This document shows, piece by piece, positions 55,032-63,868 of a stretch of DNA of 64,000 bases. Where the stretch lies: positions 372,001 through 436,000 of the forward strand of contig JAWLBA010000001.1 of NCBI GenBank assembly GCA_041395165.1, given 5' to 3'. The stretch comes from JAIBCM01 sp041395165 (GTDB lineage: Bacteria; Verrucomicrobiota; Verrucomicrobiia; JADLBR01; JAIBCM01). A program made the position numbers and the translations under genes. The notes under the pieces were generated by a model. That model was given only the letters and a program-made list of their open reading frames with translations. It was not told where the DNA came from and searched no databases. Positions within the stretch are counted from its first letter, which is position 1. Each line of letters starts with the position of its first letter.

Positions 55032-55276
55032 GACAAGCGTCTCGCTTGTCGATTTTTTATAATGATAGGTATTTTGTTATCCTCGGGTTTAACCCGGGGA
55101 TCTAGTCTTCATTTGTTCCCACAGATTCCACCGATTTTCACAGATGCGCTGTTAGATTGAATCAGTGATAATCTGTGCAATCTGTGTTAAACCTTTTTAA
55201 TCGTGGGGTTGGCTATCTAGTGACATCTGTGGCTTAAAACAACACATAGATCCCCGGGTCAAGCCCGAGGATGACA
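55032..55276. repeat. cluster of four palindromic/dispersed repeats
   Basis: Within the 325-bp gap between moaD and mnmE: hairpin GACAAGCG/CGCTTGTC (55032-55050); a CCTCGGGTT-TA-AACCCGGGG palindrome (about 55081-55099); a MITE-like inverted repeat with CACAGATTCCACCGATT and AATCTGTGCAATCTGTG ends (about 55120-55187); and a GATCCCCGGGTCAAGCCCGA unit (about 55248-55276). No gene seen in 55012-55336. Confidence 0.75.
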
Positions 55277-55336
55277 TGGTGGTGGGATCGACATTCTGGG
55301 ATAACATTTACGTGAAAGTGCTAACTTGTCCTAAAG

Positions 55337-56686
55337 TTACTTCCCCAAACAAAACGTTTGAAAGAGTTGATCAAGAACTTCTTCATTAGAGGTGATTCCG
55401 ATGATTTCGGTCAATGCCACAAGCGCATCGCGAAGTTCGATGGAAATGAGTTCGGATGGAAGTTGATTTTTTAGTCCTTCAATGGCCCGTTGCAGGGAGG
55501 GAAGCGCTCGCATGAGGCAATCGTGATGACGTAAATTAATGGTGATTTCGTTTTCCGAAAGTGTGACTCCAGCTTTTTGGAAAAGTTTTTCTTTTAAGGT
55601 GGTAAGGCCCTCTCCAGTTTTGGTTGAAATTTTGAGAAGAGGTAGTTTTTGAGAGGTGATAGTGTGATGTTCTGGTAAATCATTTTTATTGCCAATGAGG
55701 ATGGCTCTTTTGGCATCGTAGGCGCTAGCGAGTTTTTCATTTTCCTTTGACCAGGGTTGGGAAAGGTCAATGATATGCAAAATGATTTCGGCACTTTCCA
55801 GAGCTTGTCGACTGCGGCGAATGCCTTCTTGTTCGATTTTTTCTGTGGCTTCGCGAATGCCGGCGGTGTCGATAAGATGAAAGGGAATGCCGTGGATTTG
55901 AATCCATTCTTCGATGGTGTCGCGAGTGGTTCCAGGAATTTCTGTGACGATGGCTCTTTCTTTTTCTACAAGCGCATTCAAGAGGCTGGATTTGCCAGCG
56001 TTAGGTAGACCAACCAGAGCGGTGCGAATGCCTTCGCGAATTAATTTTCCTGATTGAGCGGTTGCGAGCAGTGTTTTAATCGTCTGAATTTGATGTGAAA
56101 GCTGTTGGTTCAATTGTTGATGAGTTTTGGGAGAAATATCTTCATCAGGAAAATCGATGTAAGCTTCGAGATGAGCGAGGGCATGGACAAGATCGTTGCG
56201 TAGAGTTTCGATTTGTTGTCGAAGCTTCCCTTCGCGTGTAGCAAGTGCGGATTGGATAGCCGCATCGCTGTGAGCTGCGATAAGCTCCATCACACTTTCG
56301 GCTTGGGTTAAATCCATGCGACCATTGCAAAAAGCGCGCTGGGTAAATTCGTCGGGGCGTGCGAGGCGTGCGCCTTGTTGTAAAAGTGCTTGGATAATGT
56401 GGTTAACGATTAGAGGGTTGCCATGAGACGAAATTTCAATGACATCTTCGCCTGTGTAAGAATGGGGCTGTGGAAAATAGGTTGCTAAGACTTCGTCGAG
56501 TTTTTTTTCGTGAGCTACTAGTTGAAGCAGAGTTGCTCGTCGTGGGGTTAAAGCTTTAATCGAGGTTAGAGAAGTCAGGAGGGTGAGCGCTTGGGGACCG
56601 TTAAGTCGTATGACAGCAATCGCGCTGCGACCTGGGGGTGTCGCTAGGGCTACGATTGTCTCAGTAGATTGAGATAAATTTGCCAT
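55337..56686 (-). CDS. mnmE: tRNA modification GTPase MnmE
   Basis: With MnmG, installs the 5-carboxymethylaminomethyl group on U34 of certain tRNAs. 449 residues. N-terminal tetrahydrofolate-binding domain (about 1-118), helical domain, inserted G domain with GLPNAGKSSLLNAL (G1), TTRD (G2), DTAG (G3) and GNKNDL (G4), and the invariant C-terminal FCLGK. Intact. Stand-alone gene between repeats and the ferredoxin gene. Confidence 0.97.
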   Translation of the reverse strand: MANLSQSTETIVALATPPGRSAIAVIRLNGPQALTLLTSLTSIKALTPRRATLLQLVAHEKKLDEVLATYFPQPHSYTGEDVIEISSHGNPLIVNHIIQALLQQGARLARPDEFTQRAFCNGRMDLTQAESVMELIAAHSDAAIQSALATREGKLRQQIETLRNDLVHALAHLEAYIDFPDEDISPKTHQQLNQQLSHQIQTIKTLLATAQSGKLIREGIRTALVGLPNAGKSSLLNALVEKERAIVTEIPGTTRDTIEEWIQIHGIPFHLIDTAGIREATEKIEQEGIRRSRQALESAEIILHIIDLSQPWSKENEKLASAYDAKRAILIGNKNDLPEHHTITSQKLPLLKISTKTGEGLTTLKEKLFQKAGVTLSENEITINLRHHDCLMRALPSLQRAIEGLKNQLPSELISIELRDALVALTEIIGITSNEEVLDQLFQTFCLGK

Positions 56687-56772
56687 GATAAGGTAAAAAA
56701 AGTTGCACTCACTTTTAAGTTGTTTATAGTATGACCGAATAAAAGATTTTAACTATACTTAATAAATAAAAT

Positions 56773-57006
56773 ATGGCGGATTTAGCAAATAAATATCCTG
56801 AAAATGTTGCCGGTAAATTTTATGTCGACAATCAATGCATCGATTGTGATCTTTGTCGCGAGACGGCACCCAATAATTTTACCCGTCAGGATGACAGGGG
56901 TTACTCTTACGTTTATAAGCAGCCCGAAACACCTGATGAAGAGAAGCAATGTCAGGAGGCTATGGAAGGTTGCCCGGTGGAAGCCATTGGCAATAACGGA
57001 GCTTAA
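56773..57006 (+). CDS. single-cluster [4Fe-4S] ferredoxin
   Basis: 77 residues. Cluster ligands: CIDCDLC (three Cys) and the distal CP in EGCPVEAIG; an extra Cys (KQCQEA) precedes it. It resembles the small ferredoxins of the Fer4_13/Fer4_15 type that donate electrons to P450s or radical enzymes. queE, a radical SAM enzyme, lies 430 bp away on the other strand, but a link is not shown. Confidence 0.85.
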   Translation: MADLANKYPENVAGKFYVDNQCIDCDLCRETAPNNFTRQDDRGYSYVYKQPETPDEEKQCQEAMEGCPVEAIGNNGA

Positions 57007-57160
57007 ATTTTCATCATTTTTTCTCTCAACAGGCAAGATGCCTGTGCTACTTTTTGTTTGGTAATGAAATCTTCGCGACGATTTAAAACGCAGTCTTTTA
57101 GAGTTCAGATCGCTTTGAAGGAGGGTTGGCGAAGATTCGGAATGGGCTCCAGGGCATGCG

Positions 57161-57433
57161 TTGACAGCAGCGCAATCTTGCAGAAATTGCTATTGCTTAC
57201 ACTTGGAAGAGCGTGTGGAGCAGGATAAAATTCGTAAAATTTGGCCACGTATCATTGGAGAATTTAATTCGCAAAATTCTTTTCCTGAATCACTTAAGAG
57301 AAAGGTGTTAACGGTGCGAGTCAGCAATTCACCTTATTTACATCAGTTGACGATGATTAAAGCGGAGTTATTAAAAAAGATTCAAAAAGAGTGTGGCTCA
57401 GAAACTGTCAGAGAAATTCGTTTTAGCGTGTGA
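57161..57433 (+). CDS. DUF721 (DciA-like) protein, N-terminus uncertain
   Basis: 90 residues from a TTG. EERVEQDKIRKIWPRIIGEF and KRKVLTVRVSNSPYLHQLTM match the DUF721 fold; DciA members load the DnaB helicase. The normal N-terminus is missing in this frame. An ATG at 57064 in another frame gives KSSRRFKTQSFRVQIALKEG and ILQKLLLL, so a frameshift near 57191 may separate the two. Convergent with queE, abutting stop to stop. Confidence 0.65.
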   Translation: MTAAQSCRNCYCLHLEERVEQDKIRKIWPRIIGEFNSQNSFPESLKRKVLTVRVSNSPYLHQLTMIKAELLKKIQKECGSETVREIRFSV

Positions 57434-58129
57434 TCAGACGCTGCGTTGTTGAGGCGGCCAAATAAATTTGTGCATTTGAAGTTGAAAGCGCACAGGAAGA
57501 TGATCAGCGAGTATCCATTCGACTAAAGTTTTTGCTTCGATTCCGGAATGACCTTGGATGTGACCGAGTTGAGAGGCAATGGGGAAGACGGCGGAAAAGA
57601 GAATGGCTTTAACGCGAGTTTCTAGTTTTGTGCTTCGAATAATTTCGCGCGCCCACTCGTAATCTTCTCGTGAACCAATCACGAATTTAATCTCATCTTG
57701 GCGAGTAAGATGCTCGAGATTTTCTAAACGGTTTTTAGAGGATTCTCCACTGCTAGGACACTTTAAATCCATAATGCGATGAACGCGAGGATCGAGTTGT
57801 CCAATATCGTGAACGCCACTAGTTTCCAAAAGAACGGTGTAGCCTGTATCACAAAGCGATGTGAGAAGTTGAGGTGTTTGAGGTTGTAAGAGTGGTTCGC
57901 CGCCTGTGACTTCGACTAAAGGGATGGCATATTTTTTTACTTGTTGTAAAATTTTTTCGAAAGTCATTTTTTTGCCTTCGTAGAAAGCATACTCTGTGTC
58001 GCAATAGCGGCAGCGCAAGTCGCAGAAAGTTAATCGAATAAAAGTGCAAGGTAATCCGGCCCAAGTGCTTTCGCCTTGAATGCTCGGGTAAATTTCGTTA
58101 ACGGTTAAGGTCTCTTTTATCTTTTCCAC
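57434..58129 (-). CDS. queE: 7-carboxy-7-deazaguanine synthase
   Basis: Radical SAM enzyme of queuosine/7-deazaguanine synthesis, converting 6-carboxy-tetrahydropterin to CDG. 231 residues. The N-terminal VNEIYPSIQGEST is typical; the cluster motif is CDLRCRYCD (CX3CX2C). GGEPLLQPQ binds SAM. No queC or queD nearby. Confidence 0.93.
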   Translation of the reverse strand: MEKIKETLTVNEIYPSIQGESTWAGLPCTFIRLTFCDLRCRYCDTEYAFYEGKKMTFEKILQQVKKYAIPLVEVTGGEPLLQPQTPQLLTSLCDTGYTVLLETSGVHDIGQLDPRVHRIMDLKCPSSGESSKNRLENLEHLTRQDEIKFVIGSREDYEWAREIIRSTKLETRVKAILFSAVFPIASQLGHIQGHSGIEAKTLVEWILADHLPVRFQLQMHKFIWPPQQRSV

Positions 58130-58165
58130 GAGAAAATAAAAATTGAGTTTTCTTTAAAAAATAAA

Positions 58166-58197
58166 AAAAGTTAGGAACTTTTCAGCTCCTAACTTTT
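58166..58197 (-). terminator. terminator of the outer-membrane protein gene
   Basis: Stem AAAAGTTAGGA / TCCTAACTTTT with a 10-base loop lies just after the 58221-58766 stop. On the minus strand it is followed by a long T run. Confidence 0.88.
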
Positions 58198-58220
58198 ATT
58201 AAAAGATTAACTTTTTAAGC

Positions 58221-58766
58221 TTAGAATACTAAGCGGAGACCTAAACGGCTTACTACGAAATCGTTTAAAGTGTCGGTCGAAACAAATCGAGAATCTCCGA
58301 AAAGACCCCATTTGTCAGTGATGCGATATTCTAGACCTGCACCGCCGTGGCCACCTGCGCTGGTTTCAGGAGCAATGCCGCCAGTGATACCACCGAAAAC
58401 ATAAGGTGCTAAGGACCAGCTTTCGATTGGTAAACGAGCAATTAAGCTACCGGAAGCCGCTGCAGCGCCTTCATTGCCAGACCATCCGTAGGCGTCAATA
58501 CCTGCTCCGAAGAAGCGGGTGAAGAAGTAGCTTAAGCCTAAACCGCCACCTGCACCGTCTGGGTAAGTGCCGCTATCGTCTTGAAAAACGGCTGTTGCAA
58601 ATACGTCAGCGTTCCATTCGTTAGCGTTAAATTTATAACTCACTTTTTTGTGACGGGGTTTCACGTCCTCATAAATAATGGATTTATCCATATCTTTAGA
58701 GTCACCAGCAAACGAAGCACTCGAATAAACGAGGCCCGCGAATAAAACTAGCAATGTTTTTTTCAT
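58221..58766 (-). CDS. small outer-membrane beta-barrel protein
   Basis: 181 residues with a signal peptide (KKTLLVLFAGLVYSSASFAG). The rest is amphipathic strands with Gly/Ala-rich turns (GGGLGLSYFFTRFFGAGIDA) ending SRLGLRLVF, a C-terminal Phe. Consistent with an 8-stranded barrel of the OmpA/Opa-like class. Strong ribosome-binding site (AAGGAGA) upstream. Probably abundant. Function unknown. Confidence 0.75.
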   Translation of the reverse strand: MKKTLLVLFAGLVYSSASFAGDSKDMDKSIIYEDVKPRHKKVSYKFNANEWNADVFATAVFQDDSGTYPDGAGGGLGLSYFFTRFFGAGIDAYGWSGNEGAAAASGSLIARLPIESWSLAPYVFGGITGGIAPETSAGGHGGAGLEYRITDKWGLFGDSRFVSTDTLNDFVVSRLGLRLVF

Positions 58767-58920
58767 TTAGTTAGATCTCCTTCAATTTCTATAATTTATT
58801 TCCCCCCCTATTTATGTAAATTTTGTGCTATGTCAACTATTATTTTTTCTTTTTTAACTTTTTTCACTATGATAAATTGATATACTGAAAGAGCTTAATT
58901 TAAATTGATCGATAAATCGC

Positions 58921-60192
58921 TTGAATCGAAACGTTATTATTATTGGCGCTGGAGCTGCTGGTTTGAACGCCGCGCGAGTTTTACATCAAGCAGGGGTTTC
59001 CGTTCGAGTTTTAGAAGCGACTTCATTGAAAGGTGGACGGATTCGCGCCCTGGAAGGGTTTGCGGATTTTCCTATTGAATTGGGTGCGGAAGAAATTCAT
59101 GGAGAGGATTCTTTAGTTTACCAATGGGCTCAGGAGGAAAAGATTCCTTTGATTCGGCCTGTGATGGCGAACGATTTGTTGCATTTGGGTGATCGATTTT
59201 TATGGTATGATGAAGCGTTGGAAGATAGTTTGGCCAAGCAGGCGTTGAGGTTGCTTTACGAGCTTTTTCCTTATCAGGGGGCTGATATTACGGTGGAAGA
59301 TTATTTGGTGCAGAAACATTTTCCGGTAGAAGTGCGCCATTTCTTGGATTCGCGGTTGGGTGTGGAGTTTGGTACGACGCTTAATCATCTTTCTTTAGCA
59401 GGCATTTTGCAGTGGGGTTTGGAATGGTTGAATCGGGAAACGAATTTTACATTGAAGCAAGAGTATTTGAGCATCATGACGCGCAAGTTCGCGCCTGTAG
59501 AACCTTTTATTCACTATAACACGCCAGTGCAGAGCATTGATTATCGCAGTGAACGGGTTCGAGTTTTAACCAAAACGCAGGAGACGTTTGAAGCGGATAT
59601 GGTAGTTGTGACTGTGCCTTTGACAGTTTTAAAGGAAGAGACAATAGAGTTTTTGCCGGAGCTACCTCAAGTAAAGAAAGATGCGATTCATCGGATTGGA
59701 ATGAGTCCGGGAATGAAAATTATTTTTAAATTTTCCAAAGCGTTTTGGCCGGAGCGACTTTATTTTTTACATACAGAAGGACTTTTTCCGCAGTTTTGGG
59801 TGACGAGTAAAGGAAAAGAGTCGAAAGATCATGTGCTGACCGCTTTTTTAGGTGGAGATCGTGCTGCGTTATGCAACACGTTGTCGGATTATGGCGTGGC
59901 GCGAGCTTTGGAAGGGTTAGACAATATTTTTGGTGATGCAGGTAATAAAGTAGCGAGTCGATCCTTGAAGGACGTGTATATTGCGAATTGGGGAAAAGAG
60001 CCTTATTTTCGTGGTCTTTATAGTTTTCCAACGCCGCACACTAATGGATTACGCGAAAAATTAGCAGAGTCTTTAGATCAAAAAATTTATTTTGCGGGTG
60101 AAGCCACTCACGCGGGCGGAGCCTCCGGCACAGCTCATGGTGCTTTGGAAACAGGCGAAGCTGTGGCTCAGGCTATTTTAAAATGTTCATGA
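58921..60192 (+). CDS. FAD-dependent flavin monoamine oxidase family protein
   Basis: 423 residues from a TTG start. Dinucleotide-binding motif IIGAGAAGLNAARVLHQAG, then GGRIRAL (FAD-binding GG motif), and the C-terminal FAD segment IYFAGEATHAGGASGTAHGA. Fits the NAD_binding_8/amino_oxidase family; substrate unknown (amines, polyamines or lysyl groups). The following gene overlaps its end by 10 bases. Confidence 0.85.
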   Translation: MNRNVIIIGAGAAGLNAARVLHQAGVSVRVLEATSLKGGRIRALEGFADFPIELGAEEIHGEDSLVYQWAQEEKIPLIRPVMANDLLHLGDRFLWYDEALEDSLAKQALRLLYELFPYQGADITVEDYLVQKHFPVEVRHFLDSRLGVEFGTTLNHLSLAGILQWGLEWLNRETNFTLKQEYLSIMTRKFAPVEPFIHYNTPVQSIDYRSERVRVLTKTQETFEADMVVVTVPLTVLKEETIEFLPELPQVKKDAIHRIGMSPGMKIIFKFSKAFWPERLYFLHTEGLFPQFWVTSKGKESKDHVLTAFLGGDRAALCNTLSDYGVARALEGLDNIFGDAGNKVASRSLKDVYIANWGKEPYFRGLYSFPTPHTNGLREKLAESLDQKIYFAGEATHAGGASGTAHGALETGEAVAQAILKCS

Positions 60193-61409
60193 AGCGTTCG
60201 CTCGTTTTTCTTGTCATTTTAAGTTGGGTGGGTTTAGTTTTATTTTCGCCATTTTTCGCGCCCTACGCACAGCGTGGTTGGCGGAAAGCAAAAAGGGTTT
60301 TGGGATTTGCTTCGGACGTCTCACCGATTTTGCCGTCGCGAACGCCACCGCCTCCCGCGCGTCCTTTGCCGACTCGTTTTGTGCCGCGCAAACAGATTGA
60401 GACGGCAAAATGGTTTAATGGATTAACGTTGCATTCTCAACTGGAAACGCAACTGGGTACAAACGCCTCGCAAGAAAGAGAGCGAGACAAAAGCTATGAA
60501 CTGGATTTGCGGCTCAACGTAAAAGTGCCAACGGCTTCACAAGATTTAAAAGCGATGAATCCTGCGCTTGCTTCACAATGGCCAGCACTGGCCACTTTGG
60601 TTTCCAATGCCAATGTGTCATCCTTTTTTCATGGGCTCTATGAAAGAAAAACTGATTGGCTGAATGGACGTTTAATTCGGTTGGATCAATTGCTTTCGCG
60701 ACACAATTTTTACGATTGCGACACGATTTTGGAAATTCAAAATCCCGAAACGCAACGCAAACTGCTTTTTATTCAAGCAGAGATGGACGTGGTTTCGGAC
60801 GGTTCCGATCCCGACCGATTAATTTCTTTACCAACAAACACGGCAAATTATCAGCCTTTCACCAGTTATCGTTGGCTGAAACAGAGCACTAATATTAGTC
60901 CATTTATTGCGCCTAAACAGGAGAAATTAAAACGCTATCAAACGGAGTTAAGCGCAACCAACACTCTGCCACAACGTCGTCAGGAGTTGTTAGGGGCGAT
61001 CGATCAACTTCGACGCGAAATTTATGATCTCAATCGTTACTCTTATTTAGTCGCTTCGCTGGATCCCTTTATTGTTTTGCCGGGTTTTATATTTCGTTAT
61101 CCCGAGCAGGCTTATCGACCTAAGATTGGGGATTATGCCGTGGTTGTGTTTGAGAATCGCTTTTATCCAGCGATTGTGGGCGATATTGGGCCTTCTTATC
61201 AGATAGGCGAAGCTTCCTTGCAATTAGCAACAAGGATTAATCCGCAGGCAACTTCTTATCAGCGACCTGTTAGTGATCTCAAAGTGAGTTATCTTGTGTT
61301 TCCTGATTCTGCAGAAGCAACATTTTCAACGCCTGATTTGCAGAAATGGCATGAAAAATGCGCTATTTTATTAAATGAAATGGGAGATTTTGTGGGTCAT
61401 TTGGAATAA
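60183..61409 (+). CDS. GH75-like (chitosanase-fold) exported protein
   Basis: 408 residues with an N-terminal hydrophobic anchor (SLVFLVILSWVGLVLFSPFF), a Pro-rich linker, a helical middle part and a C-terminal domain (about 285-400) reading SLDPFIVLPGFIF, DYAVVVFENRFYPAIVGDIG and SYQIGEASLQLATRIN. This resembles glycoside hydrolase family 75, where an Asp of the DTGP/DIGP region is catalytic. Possibly cuts a polysaccharide or peptidoglycan. Overlaps the amine oxidase gene, so likely co-transcribed. Confidence 0.55.
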   Translation: MFMKRSLVFLVILSWVGLVLFSPFFAPYAQRGWRKAKRVLGFASDVSPILPSRTPPPPARPLPTRFVPRKQIETAKWFNGLTLHSQLETQLGTNASQERERDKSYELDLRLNVKVPTASQDLKAMNPALASQWPALATLVSNANVSSFFHGLYERKTDWLNGRLIRLDQLLSRHNFYDCDTILEIQNPETQRKLLFIQAEMDVVSDGSDPDRLISLPTNTANYQPFTSYRWLKQSTNISPFIAPKQEKLKRYQTELSATNTLPQRRQELLGAIDQLRREIYDLNRYSYLVASLDPFIVLPGFIFRYPEQAYRPKIGDYAVVVFENRFYPAIVGDIGPSYQIGEASLQLATRINPQATSYQRPVSDLKVSYLVFPDSAEATFSTPDLQKWHEKCAILLNEMGDFVGHLE

Positions 61410-61413
61410 TGAT

Positions 61414-62475
61414 CTAAATTCCCACTCCCCAGGCGCTAGGATTTGTTAAAGTGTTTTCCACATTTTTTAAACCCGTGGAAGCGTCCTTTTCAATTTTTTC
61501 GAAAACTTCATTTAATTTATCGCCACCTTTTAGCCCGACTTCAAGCACAGCATCTTCACTTGCAGACACTGCATGTCGATGTTGAAATCCGGTTAAAGGA
61601 TAAGCGAGACCATCAAGCACTCCCAGACGGATATCATCAACCGTAGAAGCCAGATTGAGAGCGCCATTTCCTACGGTTTTCAAGCTTTCATTAAGTGGAT
61701 GTGGAGGAAGTTCAGAGGGAGAGGTAAGAGGCACGCTGGCGCTAAGGAGGAGGGCATTTTGAGCCGCAAACATTTCTTCGGTTACAGTATTGAGTTGGTG
61801 AATGGCTTCATTAGCCTGAGTCATAATACGATTTAACTCTCCTTGCGCTTCAGCAACTTGTTGAGCGGCAATAGTTAATTCCTGTGCTGCTTCTCTTATA
61901 TTATTCCCACTTTTTAAGGCGTTTCGATAATCATCAATTGCGTAGACAAGATTTCTCGTTGCTCGATAAGCAACATTCATTTTGCCCGTAATACGATCGA
62001 TGGCATCGCTTGCTTGACGAGAAAATTCGAGCGCTTTGCTAAAGTCTGCTGCATTGATGTGTTTGCCAAAAATATCTCGGGCGTTGCGAAGTATCTCATT
62101 AGCGTCCCTGGCGGCGATTTCAATTTCTGTAAAGGCTCTGCTTCGCATAAAGGCAGAAGTAGAATCGAAAGCTTTCTGAGCTGCCCCTTGTAAGTTATCG
62201 AGGGTTGTAAGATTTTTGGGGTCAACTTGACCGAAAGCTCGCGTGGCATCTCGCAAGTTATCAACCGAGGGAATAACTTCAGCAAAAGGATTTTTAGTCA
62301 GACGACTGATAGCAGTGCGAGCGGGCCCTAAAAAAATCTTAGTAAAAATATATGCATTGGCTCGAATACGGTCTACAGCGGTAACGACACGACCGGAAGT
62401 GGCCATGGCTTTAGTCGCAGCTTTATTCGCGTCCACTATTTCTTTAAGACGTTTTATTGCATTTCCTAATCCCAT
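61414..62475 (-). CDS. helical hypothetical protein
   Basis: 353 residues, almost entirely helical heptad-like sequence rich in Ala (ELTIAAQQVAEAQGELNRIM), with no signal peptide and no membrane helix. It ends TNPSAWGVGI. Upstream is the similar, frameshifted helical gene 62497-63782; both have an N-terminal helical region and a VDDxxLGVLDGL / SIDGVVDTFGL segment, so they may be distant paralogues. No family recognised. Confidence 0.55.
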   Translation of the reverse strand: MGLGNAIKRLKEIVDANKAATKAMATSGRVVTAVDRIRANAYIFTKIFLGPARTAISRLTKNPFAEVIPSVDNLRDATRAFGQVDPKNLTTLDNLQGAAQKAFDSTSAFMRSRAFTEIEIAARDANEILRNARDIFGKHINAADFSKALEFSRQASDAIDRITGKMNVAYRATRNLVYAIDDYRNALKSGNNIREAAQELTIAAQQVAEAQGELNRIMTQANEAIHQLNTVTEEMFAAQNALLLSASVPLTSPSELPPHPLNESLKTVGNGALNLASTVDDIRLGVLDGLAYPLTGFQHRHAVSASEDAVLEVGLKGGDKLNEVFEKIEKDASTGLKNVENTLTNPSAWGVGI

Positions 62476-62496
62476 GAGAATGGTAAAATTTAAAGG

Positions 62497-63782
62497 TTAT
62501 TGATGAAAAACAGTAGGCGTTTGTTTCCAGTTGGGATCGGCAGGTTTTTTATCAAACGCTTGGTCCCAAACGTCTTGGGTTCTTTTTATAGCGCTTTTTG
62601 TTACGGATTCTTCGGGAGGTTGATTCTGATTATTCCTATTGGAAATGCCTGTGGCCTTTTGTATTTTACCTATCGGATCACGTAGTCCAAATGTATCAAC
62701 TACGCCATCGATAGAAGCATCGGTTGCACGAACCGCTGCTGCGCCTAGTCTGACCAGAGGTACCACGACGGGGGCGGCCGCTTGAGAAGTTAACGCGGGC
62801 ATGGCAATTTTCATGGCTTTTTTAATGGCCCCTTCTTGATTAGCTAAGCCTTGTTGACCAGCGTTTTTCACTAGACCAACTGTTAGCACGGTTCCTTGAA
62901 TATCAACTATCTTCGCAACACCTCGATCAACGGAGTCGGCAATATCCATAACTGAGCTGGCGGCTTTGGCAACGTAAGGATAAGGAGGTTGAGGAATGGC
63001 TTCGACTTGTTGTTGCAGTTCTCGAGCTTTAGCGGGATTAGGTAACAGAACAAGGGCTGTGGCGCCTGTGACGCCCAGGGCTTCGGCTTGTGCTTTAATA
63101 TTTCTTATACCTACGGTAACGTTGTGGGCATTAAGAGATGCTTCACCTGCTGCTTCAGCCATTCTTCTTTGAGCCGTATGCAGACCTTCAACCAATGGAG
63201 TTGGCTTTGGTTGCCTGAGCTTGTAAAAACAGCATCATGCAATTGTTTTGTGGCTTCCTGGACTTCTTGGGCGTTAAAACGATAATCGACTGCGGCTTCT
63301 TCGAGTTCTATAAGCGCTTTTTTGACATCTTCGATGGCTTCAGGTTTAATTTTGCCATCTAGTAGTATTTCTGGCGATGAGGTCTTCAACGTTTTCTAGG
63401 GCTTGATTGTAAGCTTTTGTTGATTGGCTGAGTTCATCGATCACATTGAAATAGGGATCAGCTGGCGCAATACCTGCTGCTTTGGCACGTTCATTTCTCA
63501 ACCCCTACTTGCACTTTGAAAGTGCTCTGCTTCTTTCTCGGCTTGTTCTGCTGTTCTAAGCAGAAAGGTATTGGCAGGATCTGCATTGGCGGCTTGTCTG
63601 GCTTCAAAAGCGCGGAAACGGGCTCGTTTGGCGAGTTGTGAAACGTGGTTTAAGGCGTCAACGATTTCACCCGAGGCATGCACAATATTGGCTGCGCGTA
63701 TTCCATCAGGTGCTTCAACGCGTCTTATCAAATCTCTTGCTGCTTCAAATGCTTCACTAAAAACTTTGTTTTTCCCTGCCAT
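62497..63782 (-). pseudogene. helical hypothetical protein broken by frameshifts
   Basis: It starts at 63782 with AGKNKVFSEAFEAARDLIRR. Frame breaks occur near 63500, near 63390 and near 63195. The middle pieces read NERAKAAGIAPADPYFNVID (about 63495-63380) and DGKIKPEAIEDVKKALIELE (63389 frame). The last frame (to 62497) ends DPNWKQTPTVFHQ. Corrected, it is a helical, Ala-rich protein of about 425 residues without a signal peptide. Decay or homopolymer sequencing error. Confidence 0.6.
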
Positions 63783-63868
63783 AATAAAATCCTTTTTCTT
63801 GGGTTAATGGTAAATTAATACTAAACCACAGAAAACTGGCGTTGCAAGAGGGTAATGACTAATACAAC

